Notes under the pieces: model-generated | What the model saw: the letters and a program-made list of their open reading frames with translations, nothing else | What the model was told of the DNA's origin: nothing | Database searches by the model: none | Source: Deltaproteobacteria bacterium PRO3 | Lineage (GTDB): Bacteria; UBA10199; DSSB01 | Assembly: GCA_030263375.1 (NCBI GenBank) | Contig: SZOV01000001.1 | Location: 1 to 64,000 of the forward strand | Length of the DNA: 64,000 bases | Direction: 5' to 3' | Shown here: positions 7,141 to 14,597 of the stretch, piece by piece | How positions within the stretch are numbered: position 1 is the stretch's first letter | How the letters are laid out: every line of letters begins with the position of its first letter | Translations under genes and position numbers: made by a program

Positions 7141-9621
7141 TCAATCAAATACTTGGGCGGAGAGGGCCCCGCCCTTCACCGAATCGGGCTCGGTCCCCGG
7201 GGCTCCTTCGAGAAGGAGGAGGCGCGGGAACACCCACACGCAGACGAGGGCCACGATGCTCAGGCCCAGGATCGAGATCCAACCGATCGAACGCAGTCCC
7301 GCGCTGGAAGACAAGGCCAGGCCGCCGAAGCCGATCAGGCTGGTCAGGCTGGAGACGAAGATCGCCGGCACGTCGCGGCGGACGATCTCGGAGAGGTCGC
7401 GCTCCTCGTCGAAGCGGTGGCTGTAGTGGATGAAGCAGTCGATGCCGGTGCCGAGCACGATCGGGATGATGGCGATGTTCATCACGTTGAGCCGGACGTC
7501 GCAGAGCCACATCGCCCCGGAAAGCAGGACCAGGCTGCCGAGTAAATTCAAAAAAACGGTCAGGGCCCGCTTGGCGGGCTTGAGCGTCACGAAGAGAAAG
7601 CCGGCGAAGAAGAGCAGGATCAGCCCCATGCCGCGGGGCGCCTCGCGCTCGATCAGCTTGATCAAGTCCCATTGGACGAAGACGGCGTCGACCGGCTCGA
7701 AGGCGATGCCGCTCTCGCGACGGGCCTGATCGATGCCTTCGAAGTAGCGCCCGATGTTCTGCGAGGAAGTCCGGGGCAGGGATTGGTAGACCAAGACCGT
7801 CTGCACCGCCGCGCCGTCCTGGGCGCGGAAGGCGCGCCGCACCTCTTCGGGCAGCTCGTCCCGCGTGATGGGCGGGACGGCCAGGCTGTCGGAGAGGCTC
7901 TCCAGGGTCTGGGCCTTCTTGTCCTTGTTCACCAGCTTCGCCAGCGCCAGCTTGTCGCGAATCCGCGCCAGCCGCTCGCGCTTGCCCTCCTGGTCGGAGG
8001 GGACAAAGCTCGCGAGGCCCAGGGCCTTATGGTAGACCAATTCCTCCGGGGGGCGGCCGTCGATCTTCGCGTTCAGGTATTCCAACAGTTTTTCTTCTTC
8101 GGCCTCGGAGGCCACCATCAGGACGCCGGGCTTCAAGGTGCCGTAGCTCGCCTGGCTGACGCGCTGGTTGAGCTGGTTGGCGGGCAGCTCCTGGACGTCC
8201 ATCTGACCGTCCTCATAATAGATGCGACTTTGGACCGGCAGCGTCAGGGCGGAGAGCGCGACCAGCACCGCGGCCACGCCCGTGCCTAGCCAGGCCCGGC
8301 GCGGCGTAAACCAGCGCACCCAGGCCCCGCCACGGCCGAAGGGGTTGAAATTGGGCAGGCGGTCGAGGCCGTGGAACCACTGGAACCAGCGATGGCCCTG
8401 CCAGTCATGCGCCAACTTCAGCAGGCTGGGGACGATGAGCATCATCGCGACATAATTCATCACCAGTCCCACGGCGCCCAGGATGCCCAGCTCGACGAAG
8501 ACCTGGAAGTTGGAAAAGAGCAGCGCGGCGAAGGCGGCCACGGTCGTCACCATCGATCCGAAGGTCGCGCGGCCCGTGTTGCCGAAGGCCAGGCGGCAGG
8601 ATTCGGAAAAGTCCCGCTCCGCGGCCCGCTCTTGGTAGTAGCGCGTCAGCAGAAAGATGCCGTAGTCGCTGCCGAGGCCCGTGAGGATCGCGGCGCCGAA
8701 GCCCGTCATCATGTTGAGGTGGCCGAGCGAGAAATACAGGATGGCCATCGTCCACAGGACGCTGAGCAGCAGCGGAAACCCGATCAGCAGCGCGGCGCTA
8801 AGCCTGCGGAAGTACAACACGACGACTAAGAGCAGGAGGAAGGTCACCAGGGCGGAAATCCAGGAGATCTCGCCCTTCGCGTGGTCGACCTGCTCGATGC
8901 TGTTTTTATATTCCCCCGTATAACCGACCGTGACCGAGGCCAGGCCCGTCTCGCGCTTCAGGTTGTCGACGAGGCCGCGGATGTCGGCGATCAACCGGCG
9001 GTTGTAGTCGAGGTCGCTGGAGGGCCGCTTGGGCTTGACCCAGACGATTTGAAAGGGATCCTCGATGGAGCCGGAGCTGAACTTCTGCACCTCGCCGTCC
9101 AGCTTGTCCTCGTATTTCTTCCGGATGTCGGTGAAGGTGAGGTCGGGGCGGTTTTCCTCGTCGGCGAAGTCCATCAGGTCGTTGAAAACCGGGCTGACGC
9201 CCTTCTCCTGCAGCGCGAGCGAGCGCTCGATGCGGCGCTCGATCTCGGTTAAGTCTTTCGTCTCGAGGTAATACCAGAGGCGCTTCTTGAAGAACTCCAC
9301 CGGCTGCTTGTAGTCGACGTATTTCACCTCGGGAAGCCGGGGCAGGGCCTCGGCCAGGCGGTCCGCGAAGACCTCGGCCGCTTCCGGGTCCTTGGACTCG
9401 ACGGTCAAGACGACGTAGCCGACGTTGCCGAAATGCCGCTCGAACTTGCGCAGGTTGCGGACGCTCTCGGTCTCTTGTGGCAGCAGCGAGGCGAAGTCGC
9501 TGTTGAAGGCGAGCTTTTGGACGAAATAAAGCGAGAGCGCGGAGAGCAGCGCCGCGACCAGCAGCACCGTTTTGGGATAGGCTAAGCCCAGTTGGTAGAG
9601 TTTGGGGAAAGCGCGCTTCAT
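7141..9621 (-). CDS. MMPL/RND-superfamily lipid exporter
   Basis: An 826-residue inner-membrane protein with the duplicated RND plan. TM1 lies near residues 17-32, then a large periplasmic domain, and a TM bundle around 240-400 containing GLGSDYGIFLLTRYYQER and TFGSMVTTVAAFAALLFS. A second TM follows near 445, then a second periplasmic domain and a final bundle (LGTGIDCFIHYSHRF, SSLTSLIGFGGLALS). Proton-relay acidic residues in GSDYG and GTGIDC match the MMPL/HpnN group, which moves lipids or hopanoids across the envelope. Substrate is unknown. It sits between a GT4 gene upstream and a Wzi gene downstream on the same strand, suggesting a surface glycolipid route. The ATG at 9621 has only a weak ribosome binding site. 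Confidence 0.85.
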   Translation of the reverse strand: MKRAFPKLYQLGLAYPKTVLLVAALLSALSLYFVQKLAFNSDFASLLPQETESVRNLRKFERHFGNVGYVVLTVESKDPEAAEVFADRLAEALPRLPEVKYVDYKQPVEFFKKRLWYYLETKDLTEIERRIERSLALQEKGVSPVFNDLMDFADEENRPDLTFTDIRKKYEDKLDGEVQKFSSGSIEDPFQIVWVKPKRPSSDLDYNRRLIADIRGLVDNLKRETGLASVTVGYTGEYKNSIEQVDHAKGEISWISALVTFLLLLVVVLYFRRLSAALLIGFPLLLSVLWTMAILYFSLGHLNMMTGFGAAILTGLGSDYGIFLLTRYYQERAAERDFSESCRLAFGNTGRATFGSMVTTVAAFAALLFSNFQVFVELGILGAVGLVMNYVAMMLIVPSLLKLAHDWQGHRWFQWFHGLDRLPNFNPFGRGGAWVRWFTPRRAWLGTGVAAVLVALSALTLPVQSRIYYEDGQMDVQELPANQLNQRVSQASYGTLKPGVLMVASEAEEEKLLEYLNAKIDGRPPEELVYHKALGLASFVPSDQEGKRERLARIRDKLALAKLVNKDKKAQTLESLSDSLAVPPITRDELPEEVRRAFRAQDGAAVQTVLVYQSLPRTSSQNIGRYFEGIDQARRESGIAFEPVDAVFVQWDLIKLIEREAPRGMGLILLFFAGFLFVTLKPAKRALTVFLNLLGSLVLLSGAMWLCDVRLNVMNIAIIPIVLGTGIDCFIHYSHRFDEERDLSEIVRRDVPAIFVSSLTSLIGFGGLALSSSAGLRSIGWISILGLSIVALVCVWVFPRLLLLEGAPGTEPDSVKGGALSAQVFD

Positions 9622-9692
9622 GAAGGTCTAGGGGTAGCATGGGCCAGAGCCGCCCTTCAAGGCAAAGCTCCGGATTTTCATGATATTTCTCG

Positions 9693-10841
9693 TTATTTCC
9701 AGGCTATGCCCCGCTCGCGGCGATAGACCTGGTCGTAAAAATCCAAGATCCGGTCCGTGACCCGCGACCAGGAAATCCCCTGCACCCATTCCTGCCCGTT
9801 CTTGGCGATCCGGGCGGCGCCCTCGCGGTCTTCCAATAATTGAAGCAAGGCCTTGGCCAATTGTCCGCTGTCTTCGGGGGGGACCAGCAGGCCGTTCTTG
9901 CCATTTTCGATCGCCTGCCGGAAGCCCAGGTTGTCGGTGCCCACCACCGGCTTGCCCGCGGCCATCGCCTCGAGCAGGGTCACGCTGAAGGCGGCGATCT
10001 TGGCGGGGTAACAGAAGACGTCGCAGGAGGCGAAGTACTCGGGCCGGTTGCCGTTGATCTGGCCCTCGAAGAAGACGTTACGGCCGTTCAGGGCGCCGGC
10101 CTTCTCTTGGTAGAGCGGCAGCATCGGGCCGTCGCCGACGACGATCAGCTTGGCTGCGGGTAGGCGCTCGACCACCGCGGGAAAGGCGTCGAGCAGCGAC
10201 TCGAGCCCATTGCGCGGGTCCATGCGGCCGAGAAACATTACCTTCGGCGTCTCGTCGTCGAACTTCTCGATCTTGCCCTTCGGGTTGGCGAACCACTCGG
10301 TGTCGACGCCGTTGGGGATGTAGGCGAAATCGCCCTTCAGATAGGGCTCCAGGGCCTTTTTGCAGGCCTCGGAGACAGCGATCACCCCGTCCATCTTGTC
10401 GAAGAATCGCTGGATGAACTTCTGGAAGGCGCGGAAAAAAAAGCGCGGCCCGACGGAGTCGAAATAGGTATGCAGCGTTCCAACCGTCACCGTGTCGGAA
10501 TACTTCAAGAACAAAAGCGGGAGCGTCATGAAGAGCGGCGAGTGGATGTGCAAGAGGTCGAACTTCTCTTCCTCAAGCACCCGGCGGACCTTCTTCCCGA
10601 GGTTCCAGCCTAGAGTCACCTTCGCGAAGGAGTTGTTCATGTAGAAAGGCACGCTCTTGCCCAGGCGGACGATGCGCAGGCCCTCGGGAATAGGCACATC
10701 GGTCGTCTCGCCCTCGTAGCCGGTGAGCAGGACGACCTCGTAGCCGCGCTTCACCAATTCCTTGGAGTAAAAGTAGACGTGCTCGGTGATCCCGCCCAGG
10801 TGGGGGTAGAAATACTCGCTGACGATGCCGATCTTCTTCAT
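9693..10841 (-). CDS. GT4 glycosyltransferase, PimA-like
   Basis: A 382-residue cytoplasmic GT-B enzyme. The N-terminal domain opens KKIGIVSEYFYPHLGGITEH, with the glycine-rich GGITEH acceptor loop typical of GT4 lipid mannosyltransferases. The C-terminal domain has VMFLGRMDPRNGLESLL, LIVVGDGPML and the donor-binding motif KIAAFSVTLLEAMAAGKPVVG containing the E-x7-E pattern. It resembles phosphatidyl-inositol mannosyltransferases and diacylglycerol glycosyltransferases; the exact acceptor is not provable. Its ATG lies inside the stop region of a 37-residue membrane-protein gene (ATGA-type overlap), implying translational coupling. GGAAGGTG precedes the start. Confidence 0.85.
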   Translation of the reverse strand: MKKIGIVSEYFYPHLGGITEHVYFYSKELVKRGYEVVLLTGYEGETTDVPIPEGLRIVRLGKSVPFYMNNSFAKVTLGWNLGKKVRRVLEEEKFDLLHIHSPLFMTLPLLFLKYSDTVTVGTLHTYFDSVGPRFFFRAFQKFIQRFFDKMDGVIAVSEACKKALEPYLKGDFAYIPNGVDTEWFANPKGKIEKFDDETPKVMFLGRMDPRNGLESLLDAFPAVVERLPAAKLIVVGDGPMLPLYQEKAGALNGRNVFFEGQINGNRPEYFASCDVFCYPAKIAAFSVTLLEAMAAGKPVVGTDNLGFRQAIENGKNGLLVPPEDSGQLAKALLQLLEDREGAARIAKNGQEWVQGISWSRVTDRILDFYDQVYRRERGIAWK

Positions 10842-10951
10842 TTCACCTTCCAGAGGCGGTTTTGGATGCCGATGGCGCAGAGGGCCGAGAGGACGAGGGC
10901 GAAGAGAAAGCCCTGTTTAATTTGGTACAGAAATTTTCCGATGCCGTTCAT
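10838..10951 (-). CDS. 37-residue single-span membrane protein, coupled to GT4
   Basis: Not previously obvious because it is so short. From the ATG at 10951 the frame encodes 37 residues. A polar start (MNGIGKFLYQIKQ) leads into a hydrophobic stretch, about residues 14-29, and then a basic tail (NRLWKVK), which is the layout of a small inner-membrane protein. A purine-rich AGGAG lies 12 bases upstream. The TGA stop overlaps the ATG of the GT4 gene, giving strict coupling. I do not recognise a family. It could anchor or regulate the peripheral glycosyltransferase. The tight overlap, hydrophobic profile and ribosome binding site are the evidence that it is real. Confidence 0.6.
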   Translation of the reverse strand: MNGIGKFLYQIKQGFLFALVLSALCAIGIQNRLWKVK

Positions 10952-11100
10952 AAGGTTGGCCGTCTCCTAGTCGATTCCCCGCGAATAAACAAGCGGGCTT
11001 GACCTGGGTATAAGGGTGGGCGACAAAGCCCTGGGCATGGCTCTCTAACGGGGCCCAAGGCCGTTGGGTTTCACAACTTATTGTATCTATTTAATTTTTA

Positions 11101-12078
11101 ATGAAATCCCTTCGACAGCTTCCCTGGTTACGCATCTCCGGCCTCCTGCTCTCCGGCCTCTTCCTCTATTATTGCTTCCACGCCCTCTCCTGGGCGGAGC
11201 TGCGCAGCGCCTTTGCCATCCCCCAGCCTTGGCTGCTGGTCGTCGCCGCCCTGGGCAATCTGGCGGTCCTGGGTTTCAAGACCTGGGTCTGGCAGATCCT
11301 GCTTAGGCCCACCGCCCGCATCCCCTTCGCCTTTCTCTTCGAGGCCCAGCACGTCGGCTGCATGGCCAACGTCCTCCTGCCGCTGAAGGCCGGGGAATTC
11401 CTCAAGGCGGGCGTGGTCAAGAAGCGCTACGCCGTGCCCTACACCCAGGCGCTCACCTCGATCGGATTGGAGCGTTACCTCGCGGGCTTCAGCCTGGTGC
11501 TGCTGGCCCTCGGCCTGGCGCTGGTCTTTCCCCTCCCCGCCTGGATCAAGACCGGGGCCCTCGTCATGACCCTCGTCTTGGTCGCGGTGCAGGCCGGGCT
11601 CTTCCTGCTCTGGCAGCGCCATCCCGACCTCGAAAAGTGGCGGACCCGGCATCCCTGGCTCTACCGGATCTTCCAGGCCCTCGCCCACATCGGCGAGGGC
11701 TCGCAGGCGCTGAGATCCTGGCGGACTTTCTTGTGGCTGGTCCTGTTGTCGATGCTGGTCTGGATCTCGGAGATCGCGATGCTGAAGGTTTTGGAGCTGG
11801 CCTACGGATTGGAGCTGAGCTGGGCGGCCCCCGTGCTGGTGCTGGTCGCGATCAACCTCGCCATCGCCCTGCCCAGCGCCCCCGGCAACCTCGGGGCCTT
11901 CGAGATCGCCACGGTCCTGGCCTACACCGGACTCGGCCTCGACAAGGCCACCGCCTTGGGCATCGCCGTGTATTTTCATGTTCTGCAGATCCTGCCGGTG
12001 ACCGCGCTGGGGCTCTTCTTCTATTTTCGCTGGGGGCTCCGCGCGAAGGATTGGCAAGGGGTCCCGGAGGCGGCTTAA
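11101..12078 (+). CDS. UPF0104 (LPG_synthase_TM) family membrane protein, copy 1
   Basis: A 325-residue polytopic inner-membrane protein with about eight hydrophobic spans. Family landmarks are ANVLLPLKAGEF near residue 90, SIGLERYLAGF near 120, and INLAIALPSAPGNLGAFE near 255 followed by a final helix. Relatives flip or synthesise aminoacyl and glycosyl lipids. Most bacterial members without the C-terminal catalytic domain, as here, are thought to be lipid or polyprenyl-glycan flippases. A paralogue at 16285-17277 shares these blocks almost word for word. It lies divergent from the GT4 and small membrane-protein genes. Confidence 0.8.
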   Translation: MKSLRQLPWLRISGLLLSGLFLYYCFHALSWAELRSAFAIPQPWLLVVAALGNLAVLGFKTWVWQILLRPTARIPFAFLFEAQHVGCMANVLLPLKAGEFLKAGVVKKRYAVPYTQALTSIGLERYLAGFSLVLLALGLALVFPLPAWIKTGALVMTLVLVAVQAGLFLLWQRHPDLEKWRTRHPWLYRIFQALAHIGEGSQALRSWRTFLWLVLLSMLVWISEIAMLKVLELAYGLELSWAAPVLVLVAINLAIALPSAPGNLGAFEIATVLAYTGLGLDKATALGIAVYFHVLQILPVTALGLFFYFRWGLRAKDWQGVPEAA

Positions 12079-12079
12079 G

Positions 12080-12142
12080 GGCCGGACGCCGATACTCGAG
12101 CGCTTCGCTCACCGGCCTTGGGCGCACCGGCGCGTTTTTTTT
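12080..12142. terminator. Convergent-gene terminator region
   Basis: Between the rightward UPF0104 gene and the leftward ChaN-like gene, GGCCGG (12080-12085) can pair with CCGGCC (12112-12117), enclosing an inner hairpin GAGCG-CTT-CGCTC (12098-12110). A second small GCGC stem follows directly, then a run of eight T on the plus strand (12135-12142). The T-run makes it a plausible intrinsic terminator for the rightward gene. Confidence 0.5.
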
Positions 12143-12149
12143 AGAGGTT

Positions 12150-13766
12150 TTAAATGCGTTGTGGCAAGGGCACCTTGCCGAATTTCTTGAGCAGCTTGGC
12201 GTAGGTTTTGTAAGGCGCCCCCTCCTCGCGGAAGGGGTCGCGGAACAGCTTGCCGATCTCGCGCTTGCTGAATTTTCCCTGCAGCATCGCGTGGTAGAGG
12301 ATCTCCCCCATCATGTAGCCCAAGGCGTGGGTCACGCCGAAGAAGAGCTCGTGCCGGCGGTAGATCGAGCCGGCGTTGGCGACGGGCAGGCCGCGCTTCT
12401 CGTGCTTTTTCACCTCGATGACCATGTGGGCCACCTCCAGCTCGAAGCCGCGGTCGCGCGGCACGCGATTCTTCTTGAAATACTCGATCAAGCTCTGGAA
12501 ATCCTCGACGCGCATGCACTTCCGCTTCTGGTTGATGATCTTGGAGCCGAAGAAGCCGATCGCCTCGTGCAGGACGTTGGCGTAGAAGGCGTCCTCGTGG
12601 CTGCGCGGAAATTCGTCGCCCGCGACCAGGTGCCGGATGAAGTGCGTCGCCTCCTCCGCCGCGTGGTTGAGCGAGACGTTGGCCAGGTAGACCCACTTGT
12701 GCTTCGGGATGTAATAGCTCTCGGAGAGCTCGACCTGCTTTTGGATCATACGGCGCTCGCGCGCGCTGAAGTCGGGGTCTTCGTCGAGGCGCTCGAGGAA
12801 GCTCAAATCCCCGCAGGTGAAGACCTCGACCTCGTCCTTGCTCTTGGGCAGGCGGATGCCGAGGAACCTTGCGATGCGCTCGGCCAGGTCGAGGAAGCTG
12901 TGCTTCGGGTCTTGGTAGTCGATCTCGCCCTCTTCGTTCTCCAGCCAATTGAGGTAGGACTGCTGCCAGACGATGGGCGGGGTGTTGATCAGGCAAAAGC
13001 TCTTGTCGTCGAGGCGGACGACCTCGACCTTGTCCTCCAGCTGGGCCTCGGCCAGCCGCCAGTAGATCTTCTCGGAGTTTTGGTAGAGGAAGAGCTCGCG
13101 GCCGGGATCGTAGCCGTCGGCGATCGCCTTGGCCACCTGCTTGGGCAGGTTGTCGGGCGCGATGTGCAGGTCGCCCACGAAGACGATCTTCTTGTAGTCG
13201 GGCCTAAGGGCGTGGATCTCGGCCAGGGTCTTGGCCATCGCCTCGTCGCGTTTTTTCAGCCCCGCGCCGAAGGGCGCGGACTCGATGCCGTAGACGTCGA
13301 GCTGGTAGTATTTGGCAAAGTCGAAGATCGGCTCGAAGTTCTCCCAGAGGTCGAAGTAGAAATGCTTGCGTAGGTTGATGCGCTTGAGAAAGGTCGTCAC
13401 CGACATCTTGCCCTGGAGGAAGCGGTCGGCATGGGGCTGGTGGCGCTTCTGCAGAAATTCGAGGCAGATGACGAAGCGGTCGGTCTGCCCGATCATCATC
13501 TTGAGCAGGCGCAGCAGGGCGCGCTGGGACTGGCGGTTGGTGTGGTAGTCGCCCAGGTAGATCCAGTCGGCGCGGGCCAGGGACTTTTTTAGCTCCTCGG
13601 CGTCGGCGACCGAGCGGAAGGTCTGGACCCGCTTCAGGTAGTTCTGCTCGTACTTGGCGAAGCCCTGCTCGCTGACCAGGATCGATTCCTCGATGATCTT
13701 CTGGTTTTTGCGAAAAATCTGCTTTTGGATCTTGATCAATTCTTCGCGTGGGGACAAACTCGCCAT
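12150..13766 (-). CDS. ChaN-like haem-binding-uptake family protein with long C-terminal extension
   Basis: A 538-residue protein whose first ~300 residues match the ChaN/Tiki-like fold. It has WIYLGDYHTNRQSQ near residue 90, FVICLEFLQ near 135, the ESAPFGAG region, and KIVFVGDLHIAPDNLP near 195, carrying the histidines and acidic residues of the family. ChaN proteins are usually about 280-residue lipoproteins that bind haem. This one has no signal peptide or lipobox and carries about 240 extra C-terminal residues that I do not recognise, rich in charged helices and containing two His-rich turns. It therefore appears cytoplasmic and may not bind haem. It is divergent from the polyprenol-phosphate sugar transferase gene (51-base gap). 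Confidence 0.65.
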   Translation of the reverse strand: MASLSPREELIKIQKQIFRKNQKIIEESILVSEQGFAKYEQNYLKRVQTFRSVADAEELKKSLARADWIYLGDYHTNRQSQRALLRLLKMMIGQTDRFVICLEFLQKRHQPHADRFLQGKMSVTTFLKRINLRKHFYFDLWENFEPIFDFAKYYQLDVYGIESAPFGAGLKKRDEAMAKTLAEIHALRPDYKKIVFVGDLHIAPDNLPKQVAKAIADGYDPGRELFLYQNSEKIYWRLAEAQLEDKVEVVRLDDKSFCLINTPPIVWQQSYLNWLENEEGEIDYQDPKHSFLDLAERIARFLGIRLPKSKDEVEVFTCGDLSFLERLDEDPDFSARERRMIQKQVELSESYYIPKHKWVYLANVSLNHAAEEATHFIRHLVAGDEFPRSHEDAFYANVLHEAIGFFGSKIINQKRKCMRVEDFQSLIEYFKKNRVPRDRGFELEVAHMVIEVKKHEKRGLPVANAGSIYRRHELFFGVTHALGYMMGEILYHAMLQGKFSKREIGKLFRDPFREEGAPYKTYAKLLKKFGKVPLPQRI

Positions 13767-13817
13767 GGCCCGGTCAGGTTAAAGGCCGAGGCCGAAAAAG
13801 TAAAGAAAGACCGAGAC

Positions 13818-14597
13818 ATGGCCTTCCGACACCCCCTGGTCCTCCTGCCCACCTACAACGAGGCCGAGAACCTGCGCCCCCTGGCCGAGGAGATACTGGG
13901 GCTTCAGCCCGCCTTTCGCCTTTTGATCGTGGACGACGCCTCGCCGGACGGCACCGGCGCCATCGCGGAGACCTTGGCCGCGGCGCATCCGGGCCGCGTC
14001 GAGGCGCTGCACCGTCCCGCGAAGGAGGGCCTGGGCAGGGCCTATCTCGCCGCCTTCGCCCGGGCCCTGCAGGGCCCCGCCGACGCCGTCCTGCAGATGG
14101 ACGCGGACTTTTCGCATCCCCCCGCCCTGCTGCCCAAGCTGCTCGGCGCCTTGGAGGGCTTCGATCTCGCGCTCGGCTCGCGCTACGTCCCCGAAGGGGG
14201 CATCCGCGACTGGGGCTGGTTTCGTCGCGGCCTGAGCCGCGGCGCCAACGCCTATGCCCGCCGGGCGCTGCGATTGCCGGTGCGCGACCTCACCAGCGGC
14301 CTCAAGGCCTTTCGTCGCGAGGTTTTGGAATTTCTGCTCGCGGCGCCGGTCGATTCCCTGGGCTATTGCTTTCAGATCGAGTGCACCGCGCGGGCCTTGG
14401 CCGCGGGCTTCTCCTGCGCGGAGGTTCCGTTCACCTTCACCGAACGCCGGAGGGGGGTCTCGAAGATGTCGGGGAATTTGATCTGGGAGGCCTTTTGGAA
14501 GACTTGGAGGCTGGGCCGGACCTTGCGCCGAGGCGAAGCGCCCGAGGCGGTCAAGGGCTGCGCCCGACTTCCAGCGACGGCCAAAAATAATAGGTGA
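13818..14597 (+). CDS. Polyprenol-phosphate sugar transferase (DPM1-like GT2)
   Basis: A 259-residue GT-A enzyme that probably moves mannose or glucose from a nucleotide sugar to a polyprenol phosphate. Motifs in order are LLPTYNEAENLRP, LLIVDDASPDGTG, HRPAKEGLGRAY, and VLQMDADFSHPP with the DxD-like metal site. GSRYVPEGGIRDWG, LTSGLKAFRR and the C-terminal TFTERRRGVSKMS follow. This is the short soluble DPM1 type without membrane helices. I chose the ATG at 13818 because homology starts at MAFRHPLVLLPTYN; the frame is open upstream to 13725 without family sequence. Its 3' end overlaps the convergent Wzi-like gene by 47 bases, which is unusual. Confidence 0.88.
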   Translation: MAFRHPLVLLPTYNEAENLRPLAEEILGLQPAFRLLIVDDASPDGTGAIAETLAAAHPGRVEALHRPAKEGLGRAYLAAFARALQGPADAVLQMDADFSHPPALLPKLLGALEGFDLALGSRYVPEGGIRDWGWFRRGLSRGANAYARRALRLPVRDLTSGLKAFRREVLEFLLAAPVDSLGYCFQIECTARALAAGFSCAEVPFTFTERRRGVSKMSGNLIWEAFWKTWRLGRTLRRGEAPEAVKGCARLPATAKNNR

